Source of the DNA: Bacillus velezensis
GTDB lineage: Bacteria > Bacillota > Bacilli > Bacillales > Bacillaceae
Direction of reading: 5' to 3'
DNA: 64,000 nt
Assembly: GCF_001461825.1 (NCBI RefSeq)
Contig: NZ_LLZC01000012.1
Coordinates: forward strand, 124,001-188,000
Made by a program: the position numbers and the translations under genes. This document shows, one piece after another, positions 9,700-18,558 of this stretch. The number at the start of each line of letters is the position of its first letter. Position 1 is the first letter of the stretch. The notes beneath the pieces are model-generated. The model worked only from the letters and a program-made list of their open reading frames with translations, did no database searches and was not told the DNA's origin.

Positions 9700-10504
9700 A
9701 TGATAAAAATGATCGTTTTACTTTTTCCCAGAAAGAGTTGTCTTTCAGTTTCACCGTTTTGATTTTTTTATCGGATAGTCTAATCTCAACCTTTTTGACA
9801 TTCCGCGTGCTGAGCGCTTCATTATCAAGCCCGATAATCGGATGCTCATTGCCGTCCTGCACCACCTGCAGTGTCAGCTTCCGGTCTGAGCTTAAAATAA
9901 ACGGAGATCCGAGTGTACGGTATGTGTTGTTGTTCAACGACGCCAGTTCGGATACCTGCATGCAGGAAATCAAAGGATCAACAACGGCGCCTGAAACAGA
10001 TTTATTGTAGGCGGTGCTGCCCGTCGGGGTGGAAATGATCATCCCGTCTCCTCTGAACGTCTCAAAATGAAGATCATCAATTAACACATCCATCACAAAC
10101 GTTTTAATAATGCTTGAACGGATGGAAACCTCGTTTAAACAGTGAAAATGATTGCTGCCGTCCACCGTTACGTGAATGAGCGGGTATTTTCTGACCTCAA
10201 GCTGTTCCGCGGTCATGCTGGCCGCCATTTTTTCAGGCTCATCGCTGTGAAAATCACAGTACAAATGGGCTTTCCCTTTTTTAGCGATGCCGACATACAG
10301 ACAGTCATCACGGAATCCGGTTTTTCTGACGGCTTGCAGAAATGAGCCGTCGCTGCCGATGCTGGCAATAATTCCGGCATCCTCCGGTTGAGCCGCAACT
10401 GTAAAACCGTGCGATTCAGCAAGCTGCTTCAAAGAGCTGACTTGTTCTTTTGTTTCGTTGTTTTGTTTGTGAAAAAAATAAACATTGCGGCGAAGATCGG
10501 TCAT
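9698..10504 (-). CDS. nadK2: NAD kinase 2 (poly-P/ATP-NAD kinase)
   Basis: The 268-residue NAD kinase makes NADP from NAD. The conserved body is present: FHCLNEVSIRSS, the TPTGSTAYNKSVSGAVVDP substrate loop, and the C-terminal DNEALSTRNV region. The normally invariant GGDGT motif reads G50-S-D52-G-S here; the catalytic Asp is kept. The start at 10504 (MTDLRRNVYFFHK) gives the B. subtilis NadK2 (YtdI) length and follows GGGGAATGGGG; an in-frame ATG 8 codons upstream is less well placed. Single gene, divergent from sppA. The family assignment is sure; the motif change needs confirming. Confidence 0.92.
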   Translation of the reverse strand: MTDLRRNVYFFHKQNNETKEQVSSLKQLAESHGFTVAAQPEDAGIIASIGSDGSFLQAVRKTGFRDDCLYVGIAKKGKAHLYCDFHSDEPEKMAASMTAEQLEVRKYPLIHVTVDGSNHFHCLNEVSIRSSIIKTFVMDVLIDDLHFETFRGDGMIISTPTGSTAYNKSVSGAVVDPLISCMQVSELASLNNNTYRTLGSPFILSSDRKLTLQVVQDGNEHPIIGLDNEALSTRNVKKVEIRLSDKKIKTVKLKDNSFWEKVKRSFLS

Positions 10505-10547
10505 ATCCCCATTCCCCTTTGCTGTCATATTTACGTTTTTCTCCCAG

Positions 10548-10570
10548 CAGGTATTGTGTTAAAATACCTG
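10548..10570. repeat. Perfect 8-bp inverted repeat in the nadK2 leader
   Basis: CAGGTATT, 7-base loop, AATACCTG. It lies 44 bases upstream of the nadK2 start and could be an operator or a leader hairpin; no T-run follows on the minus strand, so it is not a normal terminator. Confidence 0.55.
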
Positions 10571-10630
10571 TGGCAATAGTGTAACATGTTTCCTGTTTAT
10601 CCGTTAAGGGAAAGCGCTTCATGAAAAAAA

Positions 10631-10656
10631 TGAATCTTTTTTTACGGGGGAACGTA
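10631..10656 (+). promoter_or_regulatory. Sigma-W-type promoter of sppA
   Basis: TGAATC (10631-10636), 16-base spacer with a T-rich start, then CGTA (10653-10656). The sigma-W consensus is TGAAAC-N16-CGTA, so there is one mismatch. sppA-yteJ is a known sigma-W operon in B. subtilis. Confidence 0.7.
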
Positions 10657-10685
10657 CGAATATTGACAGAAAAGGAGGAGAACAA

Positions 10686-11693
10686 ATGAATGCAAAAAGA
10701 TGGATTGCGCTCGTCATCGCGCTCGGCATTTTCGGCGTATCAGTCATTGCAAGTGTGACCGTCGGGGTGCTGAAGAATATCGGAGATACAGGGTCTGACT
10801 TTGCATCACTGACAGATGACACAGAGGAAGTGACGCTGGATAAGGGCAGCCCCGGCAGTAAAATCGCCGTGCTTGAAGTGGACGGCACGATTGAGGATAA
10901 CGGCGGGTCCGCTGGCCTGCTCAGCTCAGGCGGGTATGATCACAGATCATTTTTAAAACAGGTTGAGCGTGCGAAAGAAGACAAAAGCGTCAAAGGAATT
11001 GTGCTGAAAATCAATTCCCCTGGCGGAGGCGTGTACGAAAGCGCGGAAATACATAAAAAACTGGAAGAACTAAAGAAAGAAACGAAGAAACCGATTTATG
11101 TATCCATGGGCTCCATGGCGGCATCGGGAGGCTACTATATTTCAACGGCCGCCGATAAAATCTATGCTTCACCGGAAACGCTCACGGGTTCACTGGGCGT
11201 CATTATGGAAAGCGTCAATTATTCCAAGCTCGCCGATGAACTCGGCATCAAGTTTGAAACCATTAAAAGCGGCGCGCATAAAGACATCATGTCCCCGACC
11301 CGCGACATGACGAAGGAAGAAAGAAAGATCATGCAGACAATGGTCAACGATTCTTATGAAGGATTTGTCAATGTCATTTCAAAAGGCCGGCACATGTCAA
11401 AAGCGGATGTGAAAAAAATTGCCGACGGCCGTGTTTACGACGGCAGACAAGCGAAAAAAATCGGCCTCGTTGATGAGCTCGGTTTTTACGATGACACGAT
11501 CAGCGCGATGAAAAAGGACCATAAAAATATGAAAAACGCTTCAGTCATCACATACGAGGAAGGATTCGGATTAGGCTCGCTCTTTTCCATGAGCGCAGCG
11601 AAAATGTTTAAAAGCGAAATTGATTTTCTGAATATGAAAGAACTCATTTCGCAATCCGGTTCGCCGCGGATGATGTATCTCTATGCAAAGTAG
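10686..11693 (+). CDS. sppA: Signal peptide peptidase SppA
   Basis: The 335-residue membrane-anchored serine protease of the S49 family degrades cleaved signal peptides and contributes to resistance to lantibiotics. One transmembrane segment covers about residues 8-28. The Ser/Lys dyad is visible: S147 in MAASGGYY and K199 in [14 protein letters not shown] at 10686 follows AAAGGAGGAG. It is half the size of E. coli SppA, normal for Gram-positive forms that oligomerise to build the active site. Cotranscribed with yteJ (13-base gap) behind a sigma-W-type promoter, which places it in the cell envelope stress response. Confidence 0.95.
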   Translation: MNAKRWIALVIALGIFGVSVIASVTVGVLKNIGDTGSDFASLTDDTEEVTLDKGSPGSKIAVLEVDGTIEDNGGSAGLLSSGGYDHRSFLKQVERAKEDKSVKGIVLKINSPGGGVYESAEIHKKLEELKKETKKPIYVSMGSMAASGGYYISTAADKIYASPETLTGSLGVIMESVNYSKLADELGIKFETIKSGAHKDIMSPTRDMTKEERKIMQTMVNDSYEGFVNVISKGRHMSKADVKKIADGRVYDGRQAKKIGLVDELGFYDDTISAMKKDHKNMKNASVITYEEGFGLGSLFSMSAAKMFKSEIDFLNMKELISQSGSPRMMYLYAK

Positions 11694-11706
11694 GGGGGAA
11701 GAAAGA

Positions 11707-12198
11707 ATGGACGCGACTTACGAAGGCTTTCGCGGCAAAGAAGAGGAAGCCGAACAACAGAGGGCGCCCGAGCATGCATATGCGGGCTTTTGGATCAGGT
11801 TTTGGGCGTTTCTTCTCGATTGGCTGGTGGTCTGGGGACTTAACCATCTCATCGTTTCACCGATTTTCACGCTGATGAAGCTCCCGGCAACAAGCGGAAT
11901 GTTTACAATCTCAGCTTATTCCGTCACAACCCTGATCGTCTACCTCGCCTATTTTGTGTTCATGACGAAATGGTTTCATCAGACACTCGGCAAGATGGTC
12001 TTCGGGTTAAAGGTCACTTCTTTGACGCCCGGAAAGCCGCTGACTTGGAGCACCGTCATTTTCAGAGAAGCGGTGGGGCGTTATATCGATAAAATCTGGA
12101 TTCTCTATATCGTCATTGCGTTTACGCCCAAAAAGCAGGGCATTCATGATCTGATCGCCGACACAACGGTGATTCACGAAGCGCTGTACCGCAAATAA
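11707..12198 (+). CDS. yteJ: RDD-family membrane protein, partner of SppA
   Basis: The 163-residue integral membrane protein has an RDD domain: YAGFWIRFWAFLLDWLVV near residue 25 carries the conserved Arg-Asp pattern, and the later hydrophobic segments include LGKMVFGLKV and REAVGRYIDKIW. ATG at 11707 follows AGGGGGGAAGA; an earlier in-frame ATG overlaps the sppA end and is poorly placed. In B. subtilis YteJ restrains SppA activity, and operon position right after sppA supports that role here. Confidence 0.88.
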   Translation: MDATYEGFRGKEEEAEQQRAPEHAYAGFWIRFWAFLLDWLVVWGLNHLIVSPIFTLMKLPATSGMFTISAYSVTTLIVYLAYFVFMTKWFHQTLGKMVFGLKVTSLTPGKPLTWSTVIFREAVGRYIDKIWILYIVIAFTPKKQGIHDLIADTTVIHEALYRK

Positions 12199-12204
12199 AA
12201 GCAG

Positions 12205-12238
12205 TAAACCCGGAATAAACGTCCGGGTTTATTTTTTT
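12205..12238 (+). terminator. Terminator of sppA-yteJ
   Basis: TAAACCCGGA / TCCGGGTTTA around a short loop, followed by TTTTTTT. Confidence 0.88.
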
Positions 12239-12275
12239 GGGTTTTGGCGATAATGCTGCTAAGGAAGTGAAGCTT

Positions 12276-12965
12276 ATGGGATATGCCGCAGCAGCTGTTA
12301 TTCTCATTCTCATTTTGGCCTGGCTGCTCATGAGGATGAAAATCCACCTGACTTTCGAATATCTTCACGATAAAGATAACGACAAACTGACGTTTAAAAT
12401 CTCGGCCTTATACGGGCTGATCCGTATTAAAAAAACGCTGCCCGTCATTAAAGTAAACAGCGAAGACGCGTCAATTGATGTCAAACAGGACACGAAATCA
12501 GAAATGAAAGGTCAGAAAAAAGAGAAGAAAAAAATCACATATGAAGATGTCAAACAGAGCATTCACAGAATAGAAATGATTCTGCACCAAGTCTTTCAGA
12601 TGCGCCAAATCGGCGCCTCATTTCTTGCGGGAGTCCGTATTACGAAGTTCGAATGGGTGACGGTTATCGGAATAAAGGACGCCGCCGTTACGGGAATCGC
12701 CGCCGGCGGATTGTGGGCCGTAAAGGGAGGCCTTACGGCGATGCTGTATGATCATCTGCGTTTCATACATAAACCGGTGTGCGAAGTCATTCCGTCTTTT
12801 CAAGTGCCTGCATCCAAGACGCATTTGCAGTGTATATTCTTTTTTCGTTTTGGACATCTTATAGGTGCAGCTTTCAAATTGCTCAAATACGGGCGGAACG
12901 GACTTTCTATCATACGAAAGAAACAGCCGGTTCCGGTTGCTTCAAAGAATGATTCATCAGTTTAA
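12276..12965 (+). CDS. ytfI: Conserved membrane-anchored protein, DUF2953 type
   Basis: The 229-residue protein has one N-terminal transmembrane helix (about residues 2-22, [19 protein letters not shown]) and then a soluble part with the [13 protein letters not shown] stretch and a highly charged KKEKKKIT linker. Members of this family are encoded next to gerW in spore formers. ATG at 12276 with AAGGAAGTGAAG upstream is preferred over an ATG at 12237, which lies inside the preceding terminator. The biochemical function is unknown; co-occurrence with gerW suggests a forespore role. Only 12 bases separate the two genes. Confidence 0.82.
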   Translation: MGYAAAAVILILILAWLLMRMKIHLTFEYLHDKDNDKLTFKISALYGLIRIKKTLPVIKVNSEDASIDVKQDTKSEMKGQKKEKKKITYEDVKQSIHRIEMILHQVFQMRQIGASFLAGVRITKFEWVTVIGIKDAAVTGIAAGGLWAVKGGLTAMLYDHLRFIHKPVCEVIPSFQVPASKTHLQCIFFFRFGHLIGAAFKLLKYGRNGLSIIRKKQPVPVASKNDSSV

Positions 12966-12977
12966 GGAGGAGCGCAT

Positions 12978-13418
12978 ATGGCAGACCATCCCATTCAAGG
13001 TTTAATGAAAACCGCTATGGAAAATTTAAAAGAAATGATTGACGTGAATACAATCATCGGCGATCCTGTTGAAACGCCTGACGGCAGCGTAATCTTAACG
13101 GTTTCAAAGGTCGGATTCGGATTTGCGGCGGGCGGAAGCGAGTTTGGAGGAAAGCCGGCTGAAAAAAGAACCGATGATGATGAAAGAAAAGAGCAGAAGC
13201 TCCCGTTCGGCGGCGGAAGCGGCGGCGGAGTATCCATTACGCCGATTGCGTTTCTGATTGTCGGGACAAACGGCGTGCGTATGCTTCATTTGGATGAAAA
13301 CACCCATCTGATTGATAAACTGTTAGACTCCGCGCCTCAAACGATTGAACGCATCCAGCATATGTTTAAAAAGAATGAAAAAGGCCGGAACCAAAAAAGA
13401 ACGGATATTGATTTATAA
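12978..13418 (+). CDS. gerW: Spore germination protein GerW (YtfJ family)
   Basis: The 146-residue soluble protein of the YtfJ/GerW family starts HPIQGLMKTAMENLKEMIDVNTIIG and contains a Gly-rich GFGFAAGGSEFGG block and a second GGGSGGGVSITPIAF block, the family hallmarks. In B. subtilis the product is made in the forespore and is needed for normal response to L-alanine germination signals. ATG at 12978 follows AAGGAGGAG. It is the second gene of the ytfI-gerW operon. The C-terminus is basic and probably disordered. Confidence 0.9.
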   Translation: MADHPIQGLMKTAMENLKEMIDVNTIIGDPVETPDGSVILTVSKVGFGFAAGGSEFGGKPAEKRTDDDERKEQKLPFGGGSGGGVSITPIAFLIVGTNGVRMLHLDENTHLIDKLLDSAPQTIERIQHMFKKNEKGRNQKRTDIDL

Positions 13419-13423
13419 CAGAA

Positions 13424-13456
13424 AAGTTAACTGCCGCCCGCAGTTAGCTTTTTTTA
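13424..13456 (+). terminator. Terminator of ytfI-gerW
   Basis: GTTAACTGC / GCAGTTAGC with a short GC-rich loop, followed by TTTTTTT. Confidence 0.8.
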
Positions 13457-13472
13457 CGATGCGGCATAACCT

Positions 13473-13501
13473 TTGCAGTTTGCATAAAACTCGACTATGA
13501 T
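13473..13501 (+). promoter_or_regulatory. Sigma-A promoter of tpx
   Basis: TTGCAG (13473-13478), 17-base spacer, TATGAT (13496-13501), ending 32 bases before the tpx ATG. Confidence 0.65.
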
Positions 13502-13533
13502 AGAGCTATACATAGATAAAGGGAGGAATCAGA

Positions 13534-14037
13534 ATGGCTGAAATTACATTTAAAGGCGGAGCCGTGACGCTGATCGGACAAGAAGTGAAACCGGGTGACC
13601 AAGCTCCTGACTTCACGGTTTTGACAAACGGATTAGAAGAGAAGACATTAGCAGATATGAAAGGGAAAGTAACGATCATATCCGTTATTCCTTCCATCGA
13701 CACAGGCGTATGTGACGCGCAGACACGCCGCTTCAACGAAGAAGCCGCAAAACTCGGTGATGTGAACGTTTATACAATCAGCGCCGACCTTCCGTTTGCA
13801 CAAGCGCGCTGGTGCGGAGCGAACGGAATTGATAAAGTTGAAACATTATCGGATCATAAAGAGATGTCATTTGGTGAAGCATTCGGTGTTTATATCAAAG
13901 AACTTCGTCTTTTGGCGCGTTCCGTATTCGTCCTTGATCAGGACGGAAAAGTCGTTTACGCGGAATACGTAAGCGAAGCGACAAACCACCCGAATTATGA
14001 AAAGCCTATCGAAGCTGCAAAAGCGTTAATTAAGTAA
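13534..14037 (+). CDS. tpx: Thiol peroxidase (2-Cys peroxiredoxin, Tpx)
   Basis: The 167-residue atypical 2-Cys peroxiredoxin reduces H2O2 and organic peroxides with thioredoxin as electron donor. The peroxidatic cysteine is C60 in [16 protein letters not shown] and the resolving cysteine is C94 in ARWCGANG, the Tpx-specific arrangement. Length is standard. ATG at 13534 follows AGGGAGG. It has its own promoter and terminator and is monocistronic. Confidence 0.95.
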   Translation: MAEITFKGGAVTLIGQEVKPGDQAPDFTVLTNGLEEKTLADMKGKVTIISVIPSIDTGVCDAQTRRFNEEAAKLGDVNVYTISADLPFAQARWCGANGIDKVETLSDHKEMSFGEAFGVYIKELRLLARSVFVLDQDGKVVYAEYVSEATNHPNYEKPIEAAKALIK

Positions 14038-14044
14038 AGAGAGA

Positions 14045-14078
14045 AAAAGAGCTCCGGGTGCTGCCGCGGAGCTCTTTT
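14045..14078 (+). terminator. Terminator of tpx
   Basis: AAAGAGCTCCG / CGGAGCTCTTT with a short loop and a following T-run. It ends 20 bases before ytxK. Confidence 0.85.
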
Positions 14079-14098
14079 CATGGCAAGGAGGAAACAGC

Positions 14099-15085
14099 AT
14101 GCAACACGACCATGTCGGTCAGATTTATGAACTTTTAGATGAAGCCGCCCAAGTGATAGCAGAAGGCCTTCAGATTTCTTATATTGAGGGGCTTGCGGAA
14201 GCGGGAGAGATGTATTTTCTTGAAAAGGCCGACCAGCTTCCGCTTCAGGAAAAGCAAACCGGCGAGCTTAACAGCCTGCTCGCGAAAGCAGACTTCCGAA
14301 AATGGGAGCATGAATGGATCCGCAAGGCGTTCCAGCTCGCCATTTTAAAAGGGCTCAAAGATAAGTCCCATCCGAACAGACAGATGACGCCTGATACGAT
14401 CGGCCTTTTCATCAGTTACCTCGTGAATAAATTTACGGGCGGCCGAAAAGGCCTGACATTGCTGGACCCCGCCTGCGGCACCGGAAATCTTCTGCTGACC
14501 GCGGCAAACCAGCTTTCTGACAAAGCGGGAAAAAGTTTCGGCATTGAAATCGACGATGTCCTTCTGAAGATCGCATATGCGCAGGCGAATCTGCAGGAAA
14601 AAGAAATGGAGCTGTTCTGCCAGGACAGTCTTCAGCCGTTATTTATCGAACCGGCCGATGCGGTCATCTGCGATTTGCCGGTCGGCTACTATCCGAATGA
14701 CGAAGGCGCTGAAGCGTATGAGCTGAAAGCGGATGAAGGCCACTCATTTGCCCACCACTTATTTATTGAGCAGAGCGTCAAACATACAAAACCGGGCGGA
14801 TACTTATTTTTTATGATTCCGAACCATCTGTTTGACAGCGCGCAAAGCGATAAACTGAAGCGGTTTTTTGCGGAAAAAGTGTATATCAACGCCCTTCTTC
14901 AGCTGCCGGCTACTATGTTTAAAGACGAAGCGCAGGCAAAGAGCATTTTAATCTTGCAGAAAAAAGGCGAAGATGCAAAGCCGCCGAAACAAGCGCTTTT
15001 GGCGAATCTTCCTTCCTTTGCGAACCAGCAGGCGATGCGGGAGATGATGGCAAAATTGGATCAATGGATTCAAAAAGAAAAATAA
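14099..15085 (+). CDS. ytxK: N6-adenine methyltransferase-like protein YtxK
   Basis: The 328-residue class I SAM-dependent methyltransferase fold resembles HsdM-type adenine methyltransferases. Motif I is clear (LLDPACGTGNLLL, about residue 120). The catalytic motif IV that reads NPPY/F in active DNA adenine methyltransferases reads CDLPVGYYP here. No HsdS or HsdR gene is nearby. ATG at 14099 follows GGCAAGGAGG. Position between tpx and ackA is as in B. subtilis. The role is unknown; possibilities are an RNA or protein methyltransferase, or a non-catalytic SAM-binding protein. Confidence 0.85.
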   Translation: MQHDHVGQIYELLDEAAQVIAEGLQISYIEGLAEAGEMYFLEKADQLPLQEKQTGELNSLLAKADFRKWEHEWIRKAFQLAILKGLKDKSHPNRQMTPDTIGLFISYLVNKFTGGRKGLTLLDPACGTGNLLLTAANQLSDKAGKSFGIEIDDVLLKIAYAQANLQEKEMELFCQDSLQPLFIEPADAVICDLPVGYYPNDEGAEAYELKADEGHSFAHHLFIEQSVKHTKPGGYLFFMIPNHLFDSAQSDKLKRFFAEKVYINALLQLPATMFKDEAQAKSILILQKKGEDAKPPKQALLANLPSFANQQAMREMMAKLDQWIQKEK

Positions 15086-15223
15086 TGGCGAAAAAGCAGT
15101 GTGAGATGCAAAATCCCGCGCTGCTTTTGCTTTTTAAAATGAATGGAAATCAGGACGATAACACAAATTAAGGAAAGAAAATAACATTCCGTAAGGCGGT
15201 ACCGTCCATTTGGCACAAATAAA

Positions 15224-15238
15224 ATTTATCAGAAAATA
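15224..15238. promoter_or_regulatory. CodY-like box upstream of ackA
   Basis: ATTTATCAGAAAATA matches 12 of 15 positions of the CodY consensus. CodY and CcpA jointly activate ackA in B. subtilis; the box lies just upstream of the cre site. Confidence 0.55.
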
Positions 15239-15250
15239 TCGACTTCATAT

Positions 15251-15264
15251 TGTAAGCGGTACCA
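15251..15264 (+). promoter_or_regulatory. CcpA cre site of ackA
   Basis: TGTAAGCGGTACCA matches 13 of 14 positions of TGWAANCGNTNWCA. Its centre lies about 56 bases before the inferred transcription start, the spacing of the activating cre of B. subtilis ackA. A weaker relative sharing GCGGTACC lies at 15191-15204. Confidence 0.8.
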
Positions 15265-15278
15265 ATATGGATGTTGAC

Positions 15279-15307
15279 TTGAAATGCTGAGTTGACAATG
15301 TTTAAAT
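15279..15307 (+). promoter_or_regulatory. Sigma-A promoter of ackA
   Basis: TTGAAA (15279-15284), 17-base spacer, TTAAAT (15302-15307). Chosen among several TTGA-like boxes because it places cre at -56. Confidence 0.6.
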
Positions 15308-15395
15308 GGAAAAGTCAGATATTTTTTGGACTGCAATTATGGTCTGGGAAAAAAGAACGAACAAACGAAGAAGAATTTTGATAGGAGCGTCATTT

Positions 15396-16583
15396 ATGTC
15401 TAAAATTATTGCAATTAACGCAGGAAGCTCATCTTTAAAATTTCAGTTATTCGAAATGCCTTCAGAAAAGGTGCTAACAAAAGGTTTAGTAGAACGGATC
15501 GGTATCGCCGACAGCGTTTTCACAATCTCTGTTAACGGCGAAAAAAATACAGAAGTGACAGATATTCCGGATCATGCGGTTGCGGTGAAGATGCTGCTTC
15601 ACAAGCTGACTGAATTCGGTATTATAAAGGATTTAAATGAAATTGACGGAATCGGCCACCGTGTGGTTCACGGCGGAGAAAAATTCAGCGATTCTGTTTT
15701 GCTTACGGATGAAACAATCCGTGAGATTGAAGAGATTTCAGAACTTGCGCCGCTTCACAACCCGGCTAACATCGTCGGCATTAAAGCCTTTAAAGAAGTG
15801 CTTCCGAATGTGCCTGCGGTTGCAGTGTTTGATACGGCGTTCCACCAAACGATGCCTGAACAATCTTACCTGTACAGCCTACCGTACGAATACTACGAGA
15901 AATACGGCATCCGCAAATACGGTTTCCACGGCACTTCTCATAAATACGTGACACAGCGCGCAGCTGAGCTTCTCGGCCGCCCGCTTGAAGATTTGCGTCT
16001 GATTTCCTGCCACCTCGGTAACGGCGCAAGTATCGCGGCCGTAGAAGGCGGAAAATCCATTGATACGTCAATGGGCTTCACACCGCTTGCGGGTGTCGCG
16101 ATGGGAACACGTTCAGGAAACATCGACCCTGCATTGATTCCGTACATTATGGAAAAAACGGATCAGACGGCAGATGAAGTATTAAATACATTAAATAAAA
16201 AGAGCGGACTGCTTGGCGTATCCGGTTTCTCCAGCGACCTTCGCGATATCGTGGAAGCTTCAAAAGAAGGAAACGAAAGAGCGGAAACGGCTCTTGAAGT
16301 GTTTGCAAGCAGAATCCATAAATACATCGGTTCTTACGCTGCGAGAATGAGCGGCGTTGACGCGATTATTTTCACTGCGGGTATCGGTGAAAACAGCGTT
16401 GAAGTCAGAGAACGCGTGCTTCGCGGCTTAGAATTCATGGGTGTATATTGGGATCCTGCGCTGAACAACGTGCGCGGCGAGGAAGCGTTTATCAGCTACC
16501 CTCACTCTCCTGTCAAAGTCATGATCATTCCGACTGACGAAGAGGTCATGATCGCACGCGACGTTGTCCGCCTTGCACAGTAA
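15396..16583 (+). CDS. ackA: Acetate kinase
   Basis: The 395-residue ASKHA-fold kinase converts acetyl phosphate and ADP to acetate and ATP, the last step of overflow metabolism. Landmarks are the N-terminal [52 protein letters not shown] and [12 protein letters not shown] at 15396 follows TAGGAGCG and gives exactly the B. subtilis length; the frame extends 30 codons upstream through the promoter region and is not used. CcpA and CodY sites upstream imply activation in rich, glucose-containing medium. Confidence 0.97.
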   Translation: MSKIIAINAGSSSLKFQLFEMPSEKVLTKGLVERIGIADSVFTISVNGEKNTEVTDIPDHAVAVKMLLHKLTEFGIIKDLNEIDGIGHRVVHGGEKFSDSVLLTDETIREIEEISELAPLHNPANIVGIKAFKEVLPNVPAVAVFDTAFHQTMPEQSYLYSLPYEYYEKYGIRKYGFHGTSHKYVTQRAAELLGRPLEDLRLISCHLGNGASIAAVEGGKSIDTSMGFTPLAGVAMGTRSGNIDPALIPYIMEKTDQTADEVLNTLNKKSGLLGVSGFSSDLRDIVEASKEGNERAETALEVFASRIHKYIGSYAARMSGVDAIIFTAGIGENSVEVRERVLRGLEFMGVYWDPALNNVRGEEAFISYPHSPVKVMIIPTDEEVMIARDVVRLAQ

Positions 16584-16588
16584 TGATC

Positions 16589-16625
16589 GAAAAAAGCACA
16601 TCCTTTAGGGTGTGCTTTTTTATTG
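16589..16625 (+). terminator. Terminator of ackA
   Basis: AAAAAGCACA / TGTGCTTTTT around an AT-rich loop with a following T-run. Confidence 0.82.
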
Positions 16626-16682
16626 AATGCCCCAGAATCAAACGTTACGATATGTTTATTACATAAACGATGAGGTGAAGCA

Positions 16683-17195
16683 ATGAGTGTGCATGAACAT
16701 AAACAAGAAGCCCCGTCAGCGGTGCGCTGCAAGGTGATTACAGTCAGCGACACGAGAACGAAAGAAACCGACAAAAGCGGGCGCGTCATGATGGACTTCC
16801 TCAGGGAAGCGGGATTTGAAACGGTCGCTTATGACATTGTTAAAGATGAAAAAGATGAATTGCAGAAAGCCGTTTTATCCGGCTGTATGGATGAATATAC
16901 AGATGCGGTGCTGTTAAACGGAGGGACGGGCATTGCCGAAAGGGATGTCACAATTGAAGCGGTCACGCCGCTGTTTTCAAAAGAACTCCCGGGATTCGGC
17001 GAGCTGTTCCGCATGCTGAGCTATACGGAGGACATCGGTTCCGCCGCCATTTTGTCCAGAGCGGCAGCGGGTGTGATCCAAAATACCGCAGTCTTCTGCA
17101 CGCCCGGCTCCTCAGGCGCCGTAAAGCTTGCGATGAGTAAACTGATTATTCCTGAACTGCCCCATGTGCTCCGGGAAATCCGAAAAGATTTATAA
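16683..17195 (+). CDS. moaB: Molybdenum cofactor biosynthesis protein MoaB/MogA type
   Basis: The 170-residue protein of the MoaB/Mog family is involved in adenylylating molybdopterin before metal insertion. It shows the early VITVSDTRT motif, [18 protein letters not shown] (the conserved GGTG-x-RDVT loop) and [17 protein letters not shown] at 16683 follows GATGAGGTG. It stands alone between ackA and argGH as in B. subtilis, away from other moa genes. Confidence 0.93.
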   Translation: MSVHEHKQEAPSAVRCKVITVSDTRTKETDKSGRVMMDFLREAGFETVAYDIVKDEKDELQKAVLSGCMDEYTDAVLLNGGTGIAERDVTIEAVTPLFSKELPGFGELFRMLSYTEDIGSAAILSRAAAGVIQNTAVFCTPGSSGAVKLAMSKLIIPELPHVLREIRKDL

Positions 17196-17254
17196 ATGTA
17201 TAAAAAGGCTCTGCTCCGCTCAAAAAATTGGGTGGGGTTTTTTTTATAAAAGGC

Positions 17255-17283
17255 TTGAAAAAACAGAATTTACTTGTTACAGT
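17255..17283 (+). promoter_or_regulatory. Candidate sigma-A promoter of argGH
   Basis: TTGAAA (17255-17260), 17-base spacer, TACAGT (17278-17283). It is upstream of the two ARG boxes. Confidence 0.45.
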
Positions 17284-17296
17284 GTATACATACAAA

Positions 17297-17332
17297 ATGC
17301 ATTTTTATTAATTAAAACTAATTTTTATACAA
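17297..17332. promoter_or_regulatory. Tandem ArgR/AhrC boxes of argGH
   Basis: ATGCATTTTTATTAAT (17297-17312) matches 14 of 16 and ACTAATTTTTATACAA (17317-17332) matches 13 of 16 of the ARG box WTGAATWWWWATTCAW. Their centres are 20 bp apart, about two helical turns, the usual spacing for a hexamer bound to a box pair. Argininosuccinate genes are known AhrC targets. Confidence 0.65.
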
Positions 17333-17346
17333 AGGGAGCTTTTAAC

Positions 17347-18558
17347 ATGGCAGAACAAAAAAAGGTTGTATTGGCATACTCAGGAGGTCTTGATACTTCT
17401 GTAGCGATAAAATGGCTGCAAGAACAGGGATACGATGTTGTTGCCTGCTGCTTAGATGTAGGGGAAGGAAAGGATTTGGCATTCGTTCAGCAAAAAGCGC
17501 TGGAAGTAGGCGCCGTAAATTCCTATGTGATTGATGCGAAAGAAGAATTCGCACGGGAGTACGCGCTTATTTCTATGCAGGCCCATACAATGTATGAAGG
17601 CAAGTATCCGCTCGTATCTGCATTATCCCGTCCGTTAATCGCGAAAAAACTCGTTGAAGTCGCGGAAAAGGAAAACGCGGTGGCCGTAGCGCACGGCTGC
17701 ACGGGAAAAGGCAACGATCAGGTTCGTTTCGAAGTATCCATCAAATCATTAAATCCTGATCTGGAGGTCATTGCTCCGGTCCGTGAGTGGCAATGGTCGC
17801 GTGAAGAAGAAATTGAATATGCCGCAAGCCGGGGCATTCCGATTCCGATCAATCTTGACAGCCCTTATTCCATCGATCAGAACCTATGGGGACGCGCCAA
17901 TGAATGCGGTATATTAGAAGACCCGTGGGCGGCGCCGCCTGAAGGGGCATATGACCTGACAGCATCTCTTGAAAACACGCCGGACGTTCCGGAAATCATC
18001 GAAATCGCATTTGAAGCCGGTGTTCCGGTTTCAATCGACGGCGTAACCTACCCGCTCGCTGATTTAATTCTCAAGCTGAACGAGACTGCCGGAAAACACG
18101 GCATCGGCCGGATTGACCATGTGGAAAACCGCCTGGTCGGCATTAAGTCCCGTGAAGTTTATGAGTGCCCGGGCGCGATGACTTTGATTACGGCTCACAA
18201 AGAGCTTGAGGATCTGACTTTAGTGAAAGAAGTGGCCCATTTCAAACCGGCAATTGAACAAAAACTGTCTGAAATCATCTATAACGGTTTATGGTTCTCG
18301 CCGTTAAAAGACGCGCTGCTTGCATTCTTGAAAGAAACTCAAAAACACGTCACCGGCGTCGTGCGCGTCAAGCTGTTTAAAGGCCATGCCATTGTAGAAG
18401 GACGTAAGTCGGAATATTCACTCTACGATGAAAAACTTGCGACATATACAAAAGACGATGCGTTTGACCATCACGCGGCAATCGGTTTCATTGAGCTTTG
18501 GGGGCTGCCGACAAAAGTAAACAGCATTGTGAAAAAGAAGGAGCAGATTGAAGCATGA
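17347..18558 (+). CDS. argG: Argininosuccinate synthase
   Basis: The 403-residue ATP-dependent ligase joins citrulline and aspartate to argininosuccinate. The N-terminal PP-loop [13 protein letters not shown] binds [17 protein letters not shown] and the [14 protein letters not shown] stretch are typical. ATG at 17347 follows AAAGGGAGC and gives exactly the B. subtilis length. The stop codon overlaps the argH start (ATGA), so the two are translationally coupled. Arginine repression by AhrC is inferred from the boxes in front. Confidence 0.97.
   Translation: MAEQKKVVLAYSGGLDTSVAIKWLQEQGYDVVACCLDVGEGKDLAFVQQKALEVGAVNSYVIDAKEEFAREYALISMQAHTMYEGKYPLVSALSRPLIAKKLVEVAEKENAVAVAHGCTGKGNDQVRFEVSIKSLNPDLEVIAPVREWQWSREEEIEYAASRGIPIPINLDSPYSIDQNLWGRANECGILEDPWAAPPEGAYDLTASLENTPDVPEIIEIAFEAGVPVSIDGVTYPLADLILKLNETAGKHGIGRIDHVENRLVGIKSREVYECPGAMTLITAHKELEDLTLVKEVAHFKPAIEQKLSEIIYNGLWFSPLKDALLAFLKETQKHVTGVVRVKLFKGHAIVEGRKSEYSLYDEKLATYTKDDAFDHHAAIGFIELWGLPTKVNSIVKKKEQIEA

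Noticed and set aside
10605..10625. GGAAAGCGCTTCA before sppA as a cre site
   Set aside because: Only about 10 of 14 consensus positions fit, and a sigma-W promoter explains the expression.
14099..15085. ytxK as a restriction-modification methyltransferase
   Set aside because: No HsdS/HsdR or other restriction gene is nearby and the NPPY/F motif is altered; it is part of the conserved backbone.
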